Below, piece after piece: positions 8,490 to 16,891 of a stretch of DNA of 64,000 nucleotides. A model generated the notes under the pieces. That model did not search any database. It saw only the letters and a program-made list of their open reading frames with translations, and was not told the origin of the DNA. Position numbers and translations under genes: made by a program. The stretch is from UBA2589 sp965223235. Its GTDB lineage: Bacteria; Gemmatimonadota; Gemmatimonadetes; Longimicrobiales; Gaopeijiaceae. Position 1 is the stretch's first letter. Each line of letters opens with the position of its first letter. Where the stretch lies: contig CBDCVV010000001.1 in NCBI GenBank assembly GCA_965223235.1, positions 1-64,000 on the forward strand, read 5' to 3'.

Positions 8490-9812
8490 CTACTTCGGGT
8501 ACAGCATCTCCTTCACGGCCGTCTTCACGTCGGATTCCTTCTCGGACGCCACATTCTTCAATAGCTGCATGGCGTGCGGTGTGCCGATTTGGTGAAGCGC
8601 TCGATACGCCGCGATCCGGACCTCGTCCGGAGGGCGCTTCAAGAGTGATCGCACGGCTTGCTTCTCCAGGAGCGGGACCGCCCCCGGATCTCCCAAATGC
8701 CCCAGTGCGCGAATCATCGGGAGCCGTCGTTCTGGGTCCGACTCGCTCTCGAGAAGGCTCAGTAAGGGCCGTAGGCCCCGCTGTACACCCAAGTCCCCGA
8801 CCGCAATCGCCGCTGCTTCCCGCACATCCGCGTCCGTGTCGTCGAGTAGGTTCACGACGAGGTCCCCGGCCTCCGTGTGCTCTAGCTTGGTCAGCGAGAG
8901 CAACGCTTCGCGCCGGACCCGGGCATCGGGGTGAGCGAGCGATTCCATCACCAGCTCGGCAGCGCGCGCCCCTCCCATGTCGCCCAGAATGGAAAGGGCG
9001 TTTCGGACCAGGAAGCGGTTCTCCGAGGCGGCCATCTCCTCCACCATCCGCTCGCCGGGGATCCCCATTTCTCGCAGCGCCTGACAATGGATCCGGCGGG
9101 CTAGTCGGTCGGTCGTGTCTGCCAGATCGTCCCGAATCGCCAACGCCATCCCGTCCCCGATGGTGCGACAGACTTGGAAGTACTCTTCGCGCCGCTCCTC
9201 GACGACCTCACGCCCCATGTGCCGCGCGAGCCTGCCGAGGGCGACTGGGCTCGTAAGCCCGAGAGCCACCGAATAGATGTCCGGATCCGGCGGATCTCCA
9301 GCGGCGAGCGTGAGATTGAAGACCGCCCGAGCAACCGGGTCGATCTCTCTCCGCTCTTCCATATCCGCTGCCAGCGTCTGGATCTCCATGGAGCGGCTCT
9401 CGTCACCCTCCAAGAACGCCGCCACGGCCGCGTCGAGCTCCGTCCAATCTTCCTCTTCGGGAGCTTCCTCTTCCGGAGCTTCCTCTTCCGGAGCGTCGTG
9501 TTCTTCGGGTGCGTCTGCGGTCGGCAGGTCTCCGACCGCTATCGCCTGGTCTACCGAAGCAGGCTCGTCCGTTAGTGGGGGAGACGCATCGAGGACGGAG
9601 CCTGAGAGAAGCGGTTCTTCGACCTCTGACGCCTGGAGGTCGGACATCGCGAGGAGCAAGTCGGTGGCCTCCGGCCCCTCGAGCTCACCCGTCGGCTCCG
9701 TGGAATCGGACGTCGTGGCCGTCGACTCTTCCTCCGCGGCAGGTTCGTCGAACAGGGCGTCGAACGAGCGTGCGAGCCCGGAGAGCTCTTTTCGTCCCTT
9801 CGTGTCGGACAT
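8490..9812 (-). CDS. HEAT-repeat protein with acidic low-complexity N-terminus
   Basis: This is a 440-residue cytoplasmic protein of unknown function. Residues 1-150 are acidic and low in complexity, with a short Glu/Ala/Pro repeat (EEEAPEEEAPEEE) coded by a 15-base tandem repeat. From about residue 255 to the end there are helical pairs of HEAT/PBS-lyase type, such as DADVREAAAIAVGDLGVQRG and VRIAAYRALHQIG, which form a curved protein-binding scaffold. No catalytic motif was recognised. It lies upstream of the RidA-like gene on the same strand with an 80-base gap. The divergent STAS-like gene at 9963 shares the 150-base promoter region. A role as an adaptor in signalling is possible but unsupported. 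Confidence 0.8.
   Translation of the reverse strand: MSDTKGRKELSGLARSFDALFDEPAAEEESTATTSDSTEPTGELEGPEATDLLLAMSDLQASEVEEPLLSGSVLDASPPLTDEPASVDQAIAVGDLPTADAPEEHDAPEEEAPEEEAPEEEDWTELDAAVAAFLEGDESRSMEIQTLAADMEERREIDPVARAVFNLTLAAGDPPDPDIYSVALGLTSPVALGRLARHMGREVVEERREEYFQVCRTIGDGMALAIRDDLADTTDRLARRIHCQALREMGIPGERMVEEMAASENRFLVRNALSILGDMGGARAAELVMESLAHPDARVRREALLSLTKLEHTEAGDLVVNLLDDTDADVREAAAIAVGDLGVQRGLRPLLSLLESESDPERRLPMIRALGHLGDPGAVPLLEKQAVRSLLKRPPDEVRIAAYRALHQIGTPHAMQLLKNVASEKESDVKTAVKEMLYPK
9461..9490. repeat. 15-base tandem repeat coding an EEEAP segment
   Basis: Two perfect copies of gagcttcctcttccg lie back to back, with a partial degenerate copy just before them. The unit length is a multiple of three, so copy-number change would lengthen or shorten the acidic linker of the HEAT protein without breaking its frame. 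Confidence 0.8.
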
Positions 9813-9962
9813 CCGTTGCCATCCGGTTGAGGCAAGCCGCGCGTCTCATGACGGGAACAATGTATGGTCTGGCCTCCCACGTCGGGAGGTTGCCGAGCCC
9901 CCCGGCCCCGAACACCTTTTCTCGGCACCTACGCACTACGGACCCATCGATGAGAGGCCCGA

Positions 9963-10331
9963 ATGCCCGTCTTCACCCGTTTCCGAGACGGCGTGCTTAC
10001 GCTCACGGTCGACGGAGACTTCACACCCAACGAGGTGAGGCGGGTCGCGGTGAACGCCTTCGAGTCCGGGGAATCGCCGGGGAGTGTGCCGGTGCTCCTA
10101 GACATGAGTGGAGCCGCCGGGCTCACGTCGAAGACGTCCGATGAGATGGACGCGACCGGAGCCATCTTCGGAGCGTACAAGGATCGCATCCGCTGTATCG
10201 GTGTCGTAGCAGCGGCGGACGCCCACGCTTTGTTCGCCGCGGACAGTGACTTCGGACGCGAGGCCGAGGTGCAGATCCGGGCGTGCCACTCGCACGCAGA
10301 AGCCAGAGAGTATTTCGCGGGTTACGATTGA
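9963..10331 (+). CDS. STAS/SpoIIAA-like small protein
   Basis: This 122-residue soluble protein has an alternating strand/helix pattern. It starts with MPVFTRFRDGVLTLTVDGDF, followed by VPVLLDMSGAAGLTSKTSDE and IRCIGVVAAADAHALF. Strand, helix, 'LLDMS' and helix match the STAS/SpoIIAA-like fold, which binds nucleotides or acts as an anti-anti-sigma switch. The usual phosphorylatable Ser of SpoIIAA (D-x-S) may be the Ser in LLDMSG, but this is not certain. It is divergent from the HEAT gene, and the lipoprotein amidohydrolase starts 34 bases after its stop. No partner kinase or anti-sigma factor is visible in the window. Confidence 0.7.
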   Translation: MPVFTRFRDGVLTLTVDGDFTPNEVRRVAVNAFESGESPGSVPVLLDMSGAAGLTSKTSDEMDATGAIFGAYKDRIRCIGVVAAADAHALFAADSDFGREAEVQIRACHSHAEAREYFAGYD

Positions 10332-10365
10332 CGATGTCGCGGACCGATCGAACGAGGAGAGGTGG

Positions 10366-11760
10366 ATGAAGCGGTTGTGGAAGGTCTCGAGCGTGGCAGT
10401 CTTTGCGGCCACTGCGGTCGCGTGCGCGACCCCGCCGATGGCGGACCCGGGTACGACGGCCTTTGTGGGGGTCACCGTGCTCCCGATGGATCGCGCCGGC
10501 GCGTTGGAAAACCAAACGGTCGTGGTCGTCGGTGACGAGATCCGTGAGGTCGGGGACGCGGCAGACATCGTCGTGGGCACCGGCGCCACGGTCATCGACG
10601 GTGCTGGAAGGTTCCTCATGCCGGGGCTGGCCGAGATGCATGCGCATGTGCCCCCGGGTGCGGACCCGCCAAGAGACGCGATCGAAGACATCCTCTTCTT
10701 GTACCTCGCCAACGGGGTCACCACGATCCGCGGGATGCTCGGATCGGAGTACCAGATCCCGCTCGCGGATGAGATCGCAGATGGGGATATCCTTGGACCG
10801 ACCTTCTACGTGGGAGCTCCTTCGATCAACGGGAACTCCGCTCCCACCCCGGAACGGGCCGAGGAGCTCGTGCGTGAGCACGCGGCGTTAGGGTACGACC
10901 TGCAAAAGATCCACCCCGGTGTCTCACTCCAGACGTGGGACCACCTCACCGATGTGGCAGCTGAGGTCGGACTAACTCTCGGGGGTCACGTGCCCTCGGA
11001 TGTCGGCCTCGTACATGCCATCGAGAGCGGGATGTCCACAGTCGACCACCTTGACGGATACGTGCAGGCAGTGGCGTCCGACGACGTCGTGGCACAGGTG
11101 AACACGGGGCAACCGATTAGCCTCGAAGGCCTCGTCGCTGGGGTCGACGAAGAGAAGATCGCGACGATCGTCGCTTTGACCGTCGAGCACGACGTGTACC
11201 TCGTCCCGACGATGTACCTATGGGAGAACCTTTACGGCACCGCGGACCCTGAGCCATTCCTCAACCAGCCCGAGATGCGTTACGTGTCCGAAGGCCAACG
11301 GGAGGCGTGGCGACGGCAAGCCGCACCAGGGCCTCGGGGTAGCCCGGATGTGGTTCGTGCCTTCATCGACCTCCGGAACCGGATCCTCCACGACCTGGCC
11401 GACGCCGGAGCCCACGTCATGATGGGCACGGACTCACCGCAAATGTTCAATGTGCCTGGCTTCGCCCTCCATCGTGAGATCGCCGTGATGTCGGAGGCAG
11501 GGCTAAGCAACCAACAAGTCCTCGAGAGTGGAACTGTCACGGTGGGCCGCTACGTCCGCGACCATCTAGGGATCGACGACGAGTTCGGGACCATCGCCGA
11601 AGGACAACGAGCTGATCTCGTCCTCCTTGCTTCGAACCCGCTCGACGACCTCGCGAACCTCACCGATCGGGTCGGCGTCATGGTGCGGGGCAGTTGGCTG
11701 GACCGAGCCGAGATCGATCGAGGACTGGAAGCGATCGCCGCGAAACACGCCGGGGGTTGA
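10366..11760 (+). CDS. Amidohydrolase-family lipoprotein
   Basis: This 464-residue metal-dependent hydrolase belongs to the imidazolonepropionase/prolidase-like part of the amidohydrolase superfamily. The start is set at the ATG at 10366 because GAGGAGAGG precedes it and the protein then begins with a lipoprotein signal (MKRLWKVSSVAVFAATAVAC); the open frame extends further upstream over the STAS-like gene. Metal ligands are visible as HxH in GLAEMHAHVPPG, His in LGGHVP and STVDHLDG, and Asp in MMGTDSPQ. The C-terminal GTIAEGQRADLVLLASNPLD is the usual closing strand of the composite beta-sandwich. The protein is probably periplasmic or outer-membrane anchored, and its substrate is unknown. 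Confidence 0.88.
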   Translation: MKRLWKVSSVAVFAATAVACATPPMADPGTTAFVGVTVLPMDRAGALENQTVVVVGDEIREVGDAADIVVGTGATVIDGAGRFLMPGLAEMHAHVPPGADPPRDAIEDILFLYLANGVTTIRGMLGSEYQIPLADEIADGDILGPTFYVGAPSINGNSAPTPERAEELVREHAALGYDLQKIHPGVSLQTWDHLTDVAAEVGLTLGGHVPSDVGLVHAIESGMSTVDHLDGYVQAVASDDVVAQVNTGQPISLEGLVAGVDEEKIATIVALTVEHDVYLVPTMYLWENLYGTADPEPFLNQPEMRYVSEGQREAWRRQAAPGPRGSPDVVRAFIDLRNRILHDLADAGAHVMMGTDSPQMFNVPGFALHREIAVMSEAGLSNQQVLESGTVTVGRYVRDHLGIDDEFGTIAEGQRADLVLLASNPLDDLANLTDRVGVMVRGSWLDRAEIDRGLEAIAAKHAGG

Positions 11761-11793
11761 TCGAGACTTCGCTACCGTGTCCCTCGGGCCACG

Positions 11794-12408
11794 TTACGCG
11801 TTTCGACTCGGGAAGGGGACTGGAAGCGGCGGGAGATCGAAGGCTCCCGGGAAGTCGGCCTCGACTTCCTTCTGCTTTCCGCTCCACGCTTCGATCTCGA
11901 CCCGATACACAGCCGTCCGCTTCAGTTCGTCGTCAGTGGTGGCGCGATAGTCGCGTCCCGGCTCGAGGTGCGGGGCATACTTATCGAGCAACATCTGAAG
12001 CGCGACGCGGGCCTCTTCCGGGTCGGAGACGATGTGGCCGCGACCGAACGCCGTGACCCCCGAGTACTCCACGCTGAACTCGAGCGCCTCTGGAGCCGGC
12101 AACAGTCTACCCATCGCTGCTATCCCGAAGGCGACCCGCTCGCCCTTCTCGAGGTTGGAGCGAGTGCGCCCGGTGCGGTGGGTGTGGAGGTAGATGCAAT
12201 GCCGCTGCGCGTCGTACACGAATAAGTTCGAGTTCAGGAACGGCTGACCTGATTCATCAGCGGTGGCCAGGAAGCCGTACGGCGCTCGCTCGACGAACGA
12301 CCGCACCCACGCTTCGTCCTTCCCTCGGTCTCTCCGACGAATCGCACTCCGGTCGTCTTCCCGGCCCGCGTTGTCGGCTCCGACCTTCTCATTGGTCTCA
12401 CTGCTCAT
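11794..12408 (-). CDS. Pyridoxamine 5'-phosphate oxidase-like flavin-binding protein
   Basis: This 204-residue protein carries the split-barrel FMN-binding fold. APYGFLATADESGQPFLNSN and YLHTHRTGRTRSNLEKGERV match the NimA-like/PPOX group (5-nitroimidazole reductases, heme utilisation and F420/FMN oxidoreductases). Residues 1-35 are charged and lack a signal, so it is cytoplasmic. Its start overlaps the end of the DinB gene by 11 bases, suggesting translational coupling. It is the last gene of a three-gene minus-strand operon with DinB and dipeptidase. It ends 33 bases from the convergent amidohydrolase gene. Substrate is unknown. Confidence 0.83.
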   Translation of the reverse strand: MSSETNEKVGADNAGREDDRSAIRRRDRGKDEAWVRSFVERAPYGFLATADESGQPFLNSNLFVYDAQRHCIYLHTHRTGRTRSNLEKGERVAFGIAAMGRLLPAPEALEFSVEYSGVTAFGRGHIVSDPEEARVALQMLLDKYAPHLEPGRDYRATTDDELKRTAVYRVEIEAWSGKQKEVEADFPGAFDLPPLPVPFPSRNA

Positions 12409-12934
12409 CGGCGGCCTTCAGGTAGTCACGGGCAATCAACGAGCGATGCCACAACTCGTGGCCGGCAATGAGCCACGGGAACGAGCGGACCGTAAAGTCA
12501 TAGCCGGAGGCTCTACCCACCTTCTTCCCATCCTCGTCATCGAGCGCCGCGAAGAAGTGCACATTCGCCCGCCTCAAAGCGGCCCACTCTGCCCCCAAAT
12601 CGTCGAGCGTTCGCTCGTTCGCGTTCGAAGAAGCAGTCCACTCGTCTTGGTCCATCGCGGGAAGATCCGCACCGGCCGACCTGGCCATAGTCAGGGCTCG
12701 GAAGGCAAAAACTCGCTCGGTGTCGACCAGATGCCCCACGACCTCGCGGAGACTCCACTTCCCTTCCGCGTAGCGGTACGTCTCCTGTTGTTCGGAGAGC
12801 CCCTGCAAGAGACGGAGAGTGTCTCCTAGCTGATCGCGGAGGGTCTCTAAGATGTCGCCGTCGGGTACCTCTGCGACGTACCGACCGTAGTACTCGGCGT
12901 GTTCGGACGGATGGGGCCGGGGGAGCGCACTCAT
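12398..12934 (-). CDS. DinB/YfiT-like four-helix metalloprotein
   Basis: This 178-residue cytoplasmic protein has the DinB four-helix bundle. The family uses three His residues to bind a divalent metal. Here they appear in VVGHLVDTE (helix 2) and in IAGHELWHRS (helix 4), with GKWSLREVVGHLVDTERVFA matching the conserved core. Members include bacillithiol and mycothiol S-transferases and maleylpyruvate isomerases, so a thiol-transfer role is possible. It begins with an ATGA overlap on the dipeptidase stop and overlaps the flavin protein start, so all three are coupled. Confidence 0.87.
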   Translation of the reverse strand: MSALPRPHPSEHAEYYGRYVAEVPDGDILETLRDQLGDTLRLLQGLSEQQETYRYAEGKWSLREVVGHLVDTERVFAFRALTMARSAGADLPAMDQDEWTASSNANERTLDDLGAEWAALRRANVHFFAALDDEDGKKVGRASGYDFTVRSFPWLIAGHELWHRSLIARDYLKAADEQ

Positions 12935-14094
12935 CGGTCAGGCCCGATCGGTCCGTCCATTTGCTCGATCGTTCGCACAGAGGGCGAACGCTCACGCTGG
13001 AGTCTCCTCGCGACAGCTTCGGCGTCTCTCCACGCCCTGAGCACATTCTCCCCGGCCACCATCGCCAGCTCCTCCTCCGTCCAGCCGCGGCGAGAGAGCT
13101 CCGCGAGAAGCAGGGGAAACGTCGAGACATCCTCGAGGCCCACCGGAGTCGAATCGATTCCGTCGTAGTCGGACCCGATCCCGACGTGCTCAACCCCGGC
13201 GAGGTTGGCAATGTGATCGATGTGATCCGCAACGTCCGCAATGGTCGCCTGGTCCCGAGACGTCAGGAACGACGGGACAAAGGTGACCATGACGACGCCA
13301 CCGTTTTCTGGGAGTCGTCGGAGCACCTGGTCCGGTACGTTTCGCGGATGATCGTGCACTCCGCGAGCCGAAGAGTGCGACCATATGACGGGCGCCTCCG
13401 CAACGTCGAGAACGTCGTTCATCGTCTCGGGAGAGGTGTGGGAGATGTCTACCAGCATTCCCAGGCGGTTCATCTCACGGACGACCTCCTCGCCGAAGTT
13501 CGATAGCCCGCCGTGGCGCGCCGTGTCACAGCACGCATCGGCCCAATCCAGGGTTCCGTTGTGGGTAAGCGTCATGTAGCGAACACCGAGTGCATAGAAC
13601 GCCCGCAACGAGCCGAGCGAGTTCTCGATCGCGTGCCCCCCTTCCATACCGAGCATCGAAGCGACCCTGCCTCGTCCGAAGGCTCCTTCGACGTCGGACG
13701 CGCTCAGCGCCAGCTCAAGAGCTTCGGGGTACTTCTCGATGAGTTGGAGGCCGATATCGATCTGTTCGAGCTGCACCTTCGCGGCTCCCTCCTGCACTGC
13801 CTCGAAGGGGATGTACACCGACCAGAACTGCCCTCCTACCCCGCCTGCTCGAAGTCGCTCGAGGTCGGTGTGAAACGGGGTCGTGGCTCGAAGATCATGC
13901 GCGCTGATCTCTACGTCGTGCGGACCCGCCTCGCTATTCCGAATGGCCCACGGCAGATCGTTGTGTCCGTCGATGAGCGGCGTCGTCGCGAGCACGCGCA
14001 ACGCCCGCTCCATGTGTTCATCCTGAGCCGACGCGGGCACTGCGACCAGCGCGAAGGTGACGGCGAGCGAGAGAGGCGCGAGTGTGCGAGTCAT
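12931..14094 (-). CDS. Membrane dipeptidase (peptidase M19 family), secreted
   Basis: This 387-residue zinc dipeptidase is related to renal dipeptidase. The start is taken at 14094, where a clean signal peptide begins (MTRTLAPLSLAVTFALVAVP, then ASAQ); the frame runs 24 codons further upstream without such support. Metal-binding residues are visible in IDGHNDLPW (HxD), MEGGHAIEN (Glu) and the downstream His of DISHTSPET and SHSSARGVHDHPRN; GSDYDG closes the site. Length is normal for bacterial family members. It would hydrolyse dipeptides, including D-amino-acid-containing or cysteinyl-glycine ones, in the periplasm. It is the first gene of the dipeptidase-DinB-flavin protein operon. Confidence 0.9.
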   Translation of the reverse strand: MTRTLAPLSLAVTFALVAVPASAQDEHMERALRVLATTPLIDGHNDLPWAIRNSEAGPHDVEISAHDLRATTPFHTDLERLRAGGVGGQFWSVYIPFEAVQEGAAKVQLEQIDIGLQLIEKYPEALELALSASDVEGAFGRGRVASMLGMEGGHAIENSLGSLRAFYALGVRYMTLTHNGTLDWADACCDTARHGGLSNFGEEVVREMNRLGMLVDISHTSPETMNDVLDVAEAPVIWSHSSARGVHDHPRNVPDQVLRRLPENGGVVMVTFVPSFLTSRDQATIADVADHIDHIANLAGVEHVGIGSDYDGIDSTPVGLEDVSTFPLLLAELSRRGWTEEELAMVAGENVLRAWRDAEAVARRLQRERSPSVRTIEQMDGPIGPDR

Positions 14095-14184
14095 CAGCTT
14101 GGCTACCTGAGTGAGGAGGGCATCGTCTCCGTACGAACGATCGCCTTCCAGCGCCTCAGCCGGCAACCTCCCGGACGACCCAAC

Positions 14185-14463
14185 TCAATCGGACCCTCGT
14201 GATTCGAGGAGCTGATGGTCGAAGGACTGACCGGCGCGAAGTTCGTGAACCTCGCTGGTGAGCGACTCGACCTGCTCGGTCAAATCTGCCACGCGCATGG
14301 CGAGTTCGACGGTATCTGCCCCGCGCCCTGCCCCCAGCTCGCGGGCCAGCATCTCAACGAATGGCTTACCCCCCAGGCGGAGAGTCAGGATCGCCGTCAC
14401 ACCGGTAACCGGCACTAGGACGACCAAAATCGCGAAGATCGGTACTAGGAAGTCGAAGCCCAC
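14185..14463 (-). CDS. Small membrane protein with coiled coil, PspB-like layout
   Basis: This protein of about 92 residues has one N-terminal transmembrane segment (FLVPIFAILVVLVPVTGVTA) and a charged helical tail with heptad-like leucines (MRVADLTEQVESLTSEVHEL). The start is set at the GTG at 14461-14463 because GGGAGAGAG sits five bases before it. An ATG at 14502 would add 13 residues (MVRWTRTRFGREI), and a longer frame up to 14841 overlaps the divergent gene and has no support. The TM-plus-coiled-coil layout resembles PspB/PspC-associated envelope-stress proteins, but sequence identity to them was not established. It ends 90 bases beyond the dipeptidase start on the same strand. Confidence 0.65.
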   Translation of the reverse strand: MGFDFLVPIFAILVVLVPVTGVTAILTLRLGGKPFVEMLARELGAGRGADTVELAMRVADLTEQVESLTSEVHELRAGQSFDHQLLESRGSD

Positions 14464-14701
14464 GATCTCTCTCCCGAAGCGCGTGCGGGTCCACCGAACC
14501 ATACGTGGACGCCGTCGAGAAGGGTTCGGGGTCGCTCGAGCGATCGAGAAGGGCGTGAGCGTGCGAGGAGCGAGTGGCGCACACCGGCCACGGTGCGTTA
14601 ATTGAGTCAAGGATTGGACGGTCGAGTTGTGCAACCTCGCTCCGTGCGCTCGTCTTAGAGCATGGAGGGGTAGTACGGCGACGGGATGACGAGTAGGAGG
14701 C

Positions 14702-15277
14702 ATGGTGAGCGCCACAGCCCATAGGAAAGCGTTCCACAGGCGAGCCCTGTGGGGAGGCACGGCGATCTCGGTTGCGGCACACGCGGTGGCGCTAGTCGCG
14801 ATCGTGGTTCCCGGACACACACCGGGCGCCGGCACCGACAAAGAGATGGAGGAAGTCTTTCAGGATGACTTCGACGCCCTCGAGCTCGTGGCCCTCACGG
14901 AACCCACCCCACCGACGACGACACCCGTCGTCACGGTCCCGGACGCATTCTCGACGGCGGACGCGACCGGTGAGGTTGCCCGGGAAGCAACCCCCGAAAC
15001 GCCGTCGTTAGAGGCCCGGCTGGCGTCACTGCAGCCCGCCCAGATGTCGGTGGATCTTCCTGATCGAAGTAGACCCGTGATCACATTCTCCGACCTCGAG
15101 CCGGTCGGTGATCCAGCGGCGATGGCCGCTGCCTACGCCTATGCGGAACTCCTGGCCGAACAAGAGGGCGAAGAGGGCGGCCTTAGTGGCTTCTTGAGTA
15201 AGATCGGGGCCGCCCTGAGCGGCGGAGGTCACTGCCCGACCCCTGCAACGGCTGACGGGCCCCTGATCCTTCGCTGA
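14702..15277 (+). CDS. Single-pass membrane protein with Pro/Thr-rich periplasmic linker
   Basis: This 191-residue protein of unknown function begins with a basic cytoplasmic stub and one transmembrane helix (TAISVAAHAVALVAIVVPG). An acidic segment and a Pro/Thr-rich linker (TEPTPPTTTPVVTVP) follow. The layout recalls TonB or other periplasm-spanning proteins, but there is no recognisable TonB C-terminal domain. The C-terminus is Gly/Ala-rich (FLSKIGAALSGGGHC). A strong ribosome binding site (GTAGGAGGC) immediately precedes the ATG. It is divergent from the small coiled-coil membrane gene and converges on the sigma-54 regulator 51 bases downstream. Confidence 0.65.
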   Translation: MVSATAHRKAFHRRALWGGTAISVAAHAVALVAIVVPGHTPGAGTDKEMEEVFQDDFDALELVALTEPTPPTTTPVVTVPDAFSTADATGEVAREATPETPSLEARLASLQPAQMSVDLPDRSRPVITFSDLEPVGDPAAMAAAYAYAELLAEQEGEEGGLSGFLSKIGAALSGGGHCPTPATADGPLILR

Positions 15278-15328
15278 AGGCAGCCCAGCCCCCTCCGGTG
15301 CCGGCGACCTATTGGCGCTGGGGTGACC

Positions 15329-16732
15329 CTATTCGGAGCCGCGCGGTCGCACCAGCTCGAGGGCTCTGATCTTTCTGTGGAGTGTACGCGGCGAAATCCC
15401 GAGCATCTGGGCGGCGCGACCTTGGTGCCACCCCGTGGCCTGGAGCGCATCTTGAATCGCAACACGCTCCAGCGCCTCCAGCTCTAGGGTGGGTAGCCTG
15501 GGCCCATCTCCTGTGGGCGCGGCTTCGCCGTCCTGTGATAGCGGCCGACTCAACGACCTCTCCAGGTCGCGGGCGCGTATGGTCCAATCGTCCGCGAGTA
15601 GGGCAACGCGTTCGATCACGTTGCGCAGCTCTCTGATGTTCCCGGGCCACGGGTAACGCAGCAAGAGATCCATGGCCGGCCCCTCAACGTGCCATGCCTC
15701 TCCCGGCCTCGATTCGCCCAGGAAGTGATTGACCAGAGCTGGGATGTCCCCGGGACGATCCCGCAACGGCGGCAGCTCGAGGACGACCGCGTTGATCCGG
15801 TAGAATAGATCGCGACGGAAGACCTCGTCCTCGACGAGCTGATGCAGGGGGCGATGGGTGGCGGAAACCAGCCGGAAGTTGGCCGGAAACTCCTTGACCC
15901 CCCCGACCCGCCGGAAGCTTCGCGTTTCGAGGACGCGGAGCAGCTTCGCTTGGAGCGGAGCCGCAAGGTCACCGATCTCATCGAGAAAGAGCGTGCCTCC
16001 GTCGGCGAGCTCCACCAACCCGATCTTCCGAGAAGCGGCTCCAGTGAACGCACCCTTCTCATGACCGAACAGCTCCGACTCCGCTAGCGATTCGGCGACC
16101 GCCGCGCAGTTCAGTGCGACCAATGGGTTCTCTGCACGCCCTGAGAGTCGATGGAGCTCACGCGCAATGAGCTCCTTCCCCGTCCCGGATTCCCCATGGA
16201 CGAGCACAGACACCTCGGAGGGCGCGACCCGCGCGAGGAGCTCAAGGGCATCTCGCATACGGTTGTCGGCGGTGATGATCTGCACATGATCGGCGTTCCG
16301 ACGCGCTGCGGCCTCGAATCGCTCAGAGCGGGCCACCATGCGCCGAGCTTCGGCCGCCTTCCACACGATCGTCGTCAAGCGCTCGGCGTCTACCGGCTTC
16401 TCCAAGAAGTCATAGGCTCCGAGCTTCATCGCCCGCGTCGCGGTTGCGACGGTCCCGTGACCGGAGACAAAGATGACTTGGGGCCGATTAGGGTCGCCCT
16501 CAATTGCCTGGAAGACCTCGAGACCGTCCAAGCCGGGCATGCTGAGATCTAGGAGAGCGACGTCGAAGAAGGTCTCTCGGAGGGCCTGGAGCGCCTCTCT
16601 CCCATCCGTCGCGAGCGTGACCTCGTGACGCCCCATCGGACTTGAGGCGAGGATGCTCTCGGTAAGGAGGCGCTGATCCGTCTCGTCGTCAGCGACGAGC
16701 ACGTGGATTGTCGAATCATGATGTGCGGCCAT
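15329..16732 (-). CDS. Sigma-54-dependent response regulator (NtrC/AtoC family)
   Basis: This 467-residue enhancer-binding protein has three domains. A receiver domain (residues about 8-125) has the phospho-acceptor Asp in VALLDLSMPG and Lys in FLEKP. An AAA+ domain (about 160-390) has Walker A GESGTGKE, the sigma-54-contacting loop GAFTGA, Walker B GGTLFLDEIGDL and an arginine finger in RRDLFYRINA. A Fis-type helix-turn-helix (QGRAAQMLGISPRTLHRKI) closes it. All residues needed for activation of RpoN holoenzyme are present. It adjoins two PEP-CTERM genes with sigma-54-type promoters, which matches the known association of PrsR-type regulators with PEP-CTERM/exosortase genes. It has its own candidate sigma-54 promoter at 16764-16778. 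No cognate kinase is adjacent. Confidence 0.93.
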   Translation of the reverse strand: MAAHHDSTIHVLVADDETDQRLLTESILASSPMGRHEVTLATDGREALQALRETFFDVALLDLSMPGLDGLEVFQAIEGDPNRPQVIFVSGHGTVATATRAMKLGAYDFLEKPVDAERLTTIVWKAAEARRMVARSERFEAAARRNADHVQIITADNRMRDALELLARVAPSEVSVLVHGESGTGKELIARELHRLSGRAENPLVALNCAAVAESLAESELFGHEKGAFTGAASRKIGLVELADGGTLFLDEIGDLAAPLQAKLLRVLETRSFRRVGGVKEFPANFRLVSATHRPLHQLVEDEVFRRDLFYRINAVVLELPPLRDRPGDIPALVNHFLGESRPGEAWHVEGPAMDLLLRYPWPGNIRELRNVIERVALLADDWTIRARDLERSLSRPLSQDGEAAPTGDGPRLPTLELEALERVAIQDALQATGWHQGRAAQMLGISPRTLHRKIRALELVRPRGSE

Positions 16733-16763
16733 GCTCTTCAGTACTATCGAGCCCGCGTGCGCC

Positions 16764-16778
16764 GCAAGCGCTAATCCA
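16764..16778 (-). promoter_or_regulatory. Candidate sigma-54 promoter of the response regulator
   Basis: The minus strand reads TGGATTAGCGCTTGC, with GG (-24) at 16777-16776 and GC (-12) at 16765-16764, exactly ten bases apart, and the preferred TTGC. Transcription would begin near 16752, about 20 bases before the ATG at 16732. It would make the enhancer-binding protein autoregulated or dependent on another RpoN activator. It is weaker than the site at 17030 because the CAC of the -24 box is absent. Confidence 0.5.
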
Positions 16779-16846
16779 GCACCGACTCCGCACCGGGAGG
16801 GGCCTAGCAGGTGGCGAGGCGAGTCTCGCCACCCAGAAAAGGAAAA

Positions 16847-16871
16847 GCCCCGCAGGCTTCGCCTGCGGGGC
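16847..16871 (-). terminator. Rho-independent terminator with no ORF in front
   Basis: An 11-bp perfect GC-rich stem (gccccgcaggc / gcctgcggggc) with a 3-base loop is followed on the minus strand by TTTTCCTTTT. The T-tract appears only on the minus strand. The nearest upstream minus-strand gene already has its own terminator at 17195-17224, so this one should end a separate transcript. Confidence 0.8.
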
Positions 16872-16891
16872 CGGGAGGGGACCGGGGGGGG
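16867..16891 (+). other. Putative G-quadruplex motif
   Basis: The plus strand carries four runs of at least three G separated by one to three bases (GGGG CC GGG A GGGG ACC then eight G). Seven- and six-G runs follow at 16911-16917 and 16939-16944. The plus strand is the template for the predicted small RNA, so a folded quadruplex would lie in the path of RNA polymerase just before the terminator. Confidence 0.5.

Noticed and set aside
16810..16833. Hairpin ggtggcgag / ctcgccacc as a terminator
   Set aside because: No T-tract follows on either strand; it is probably part of the regulator leader structure.
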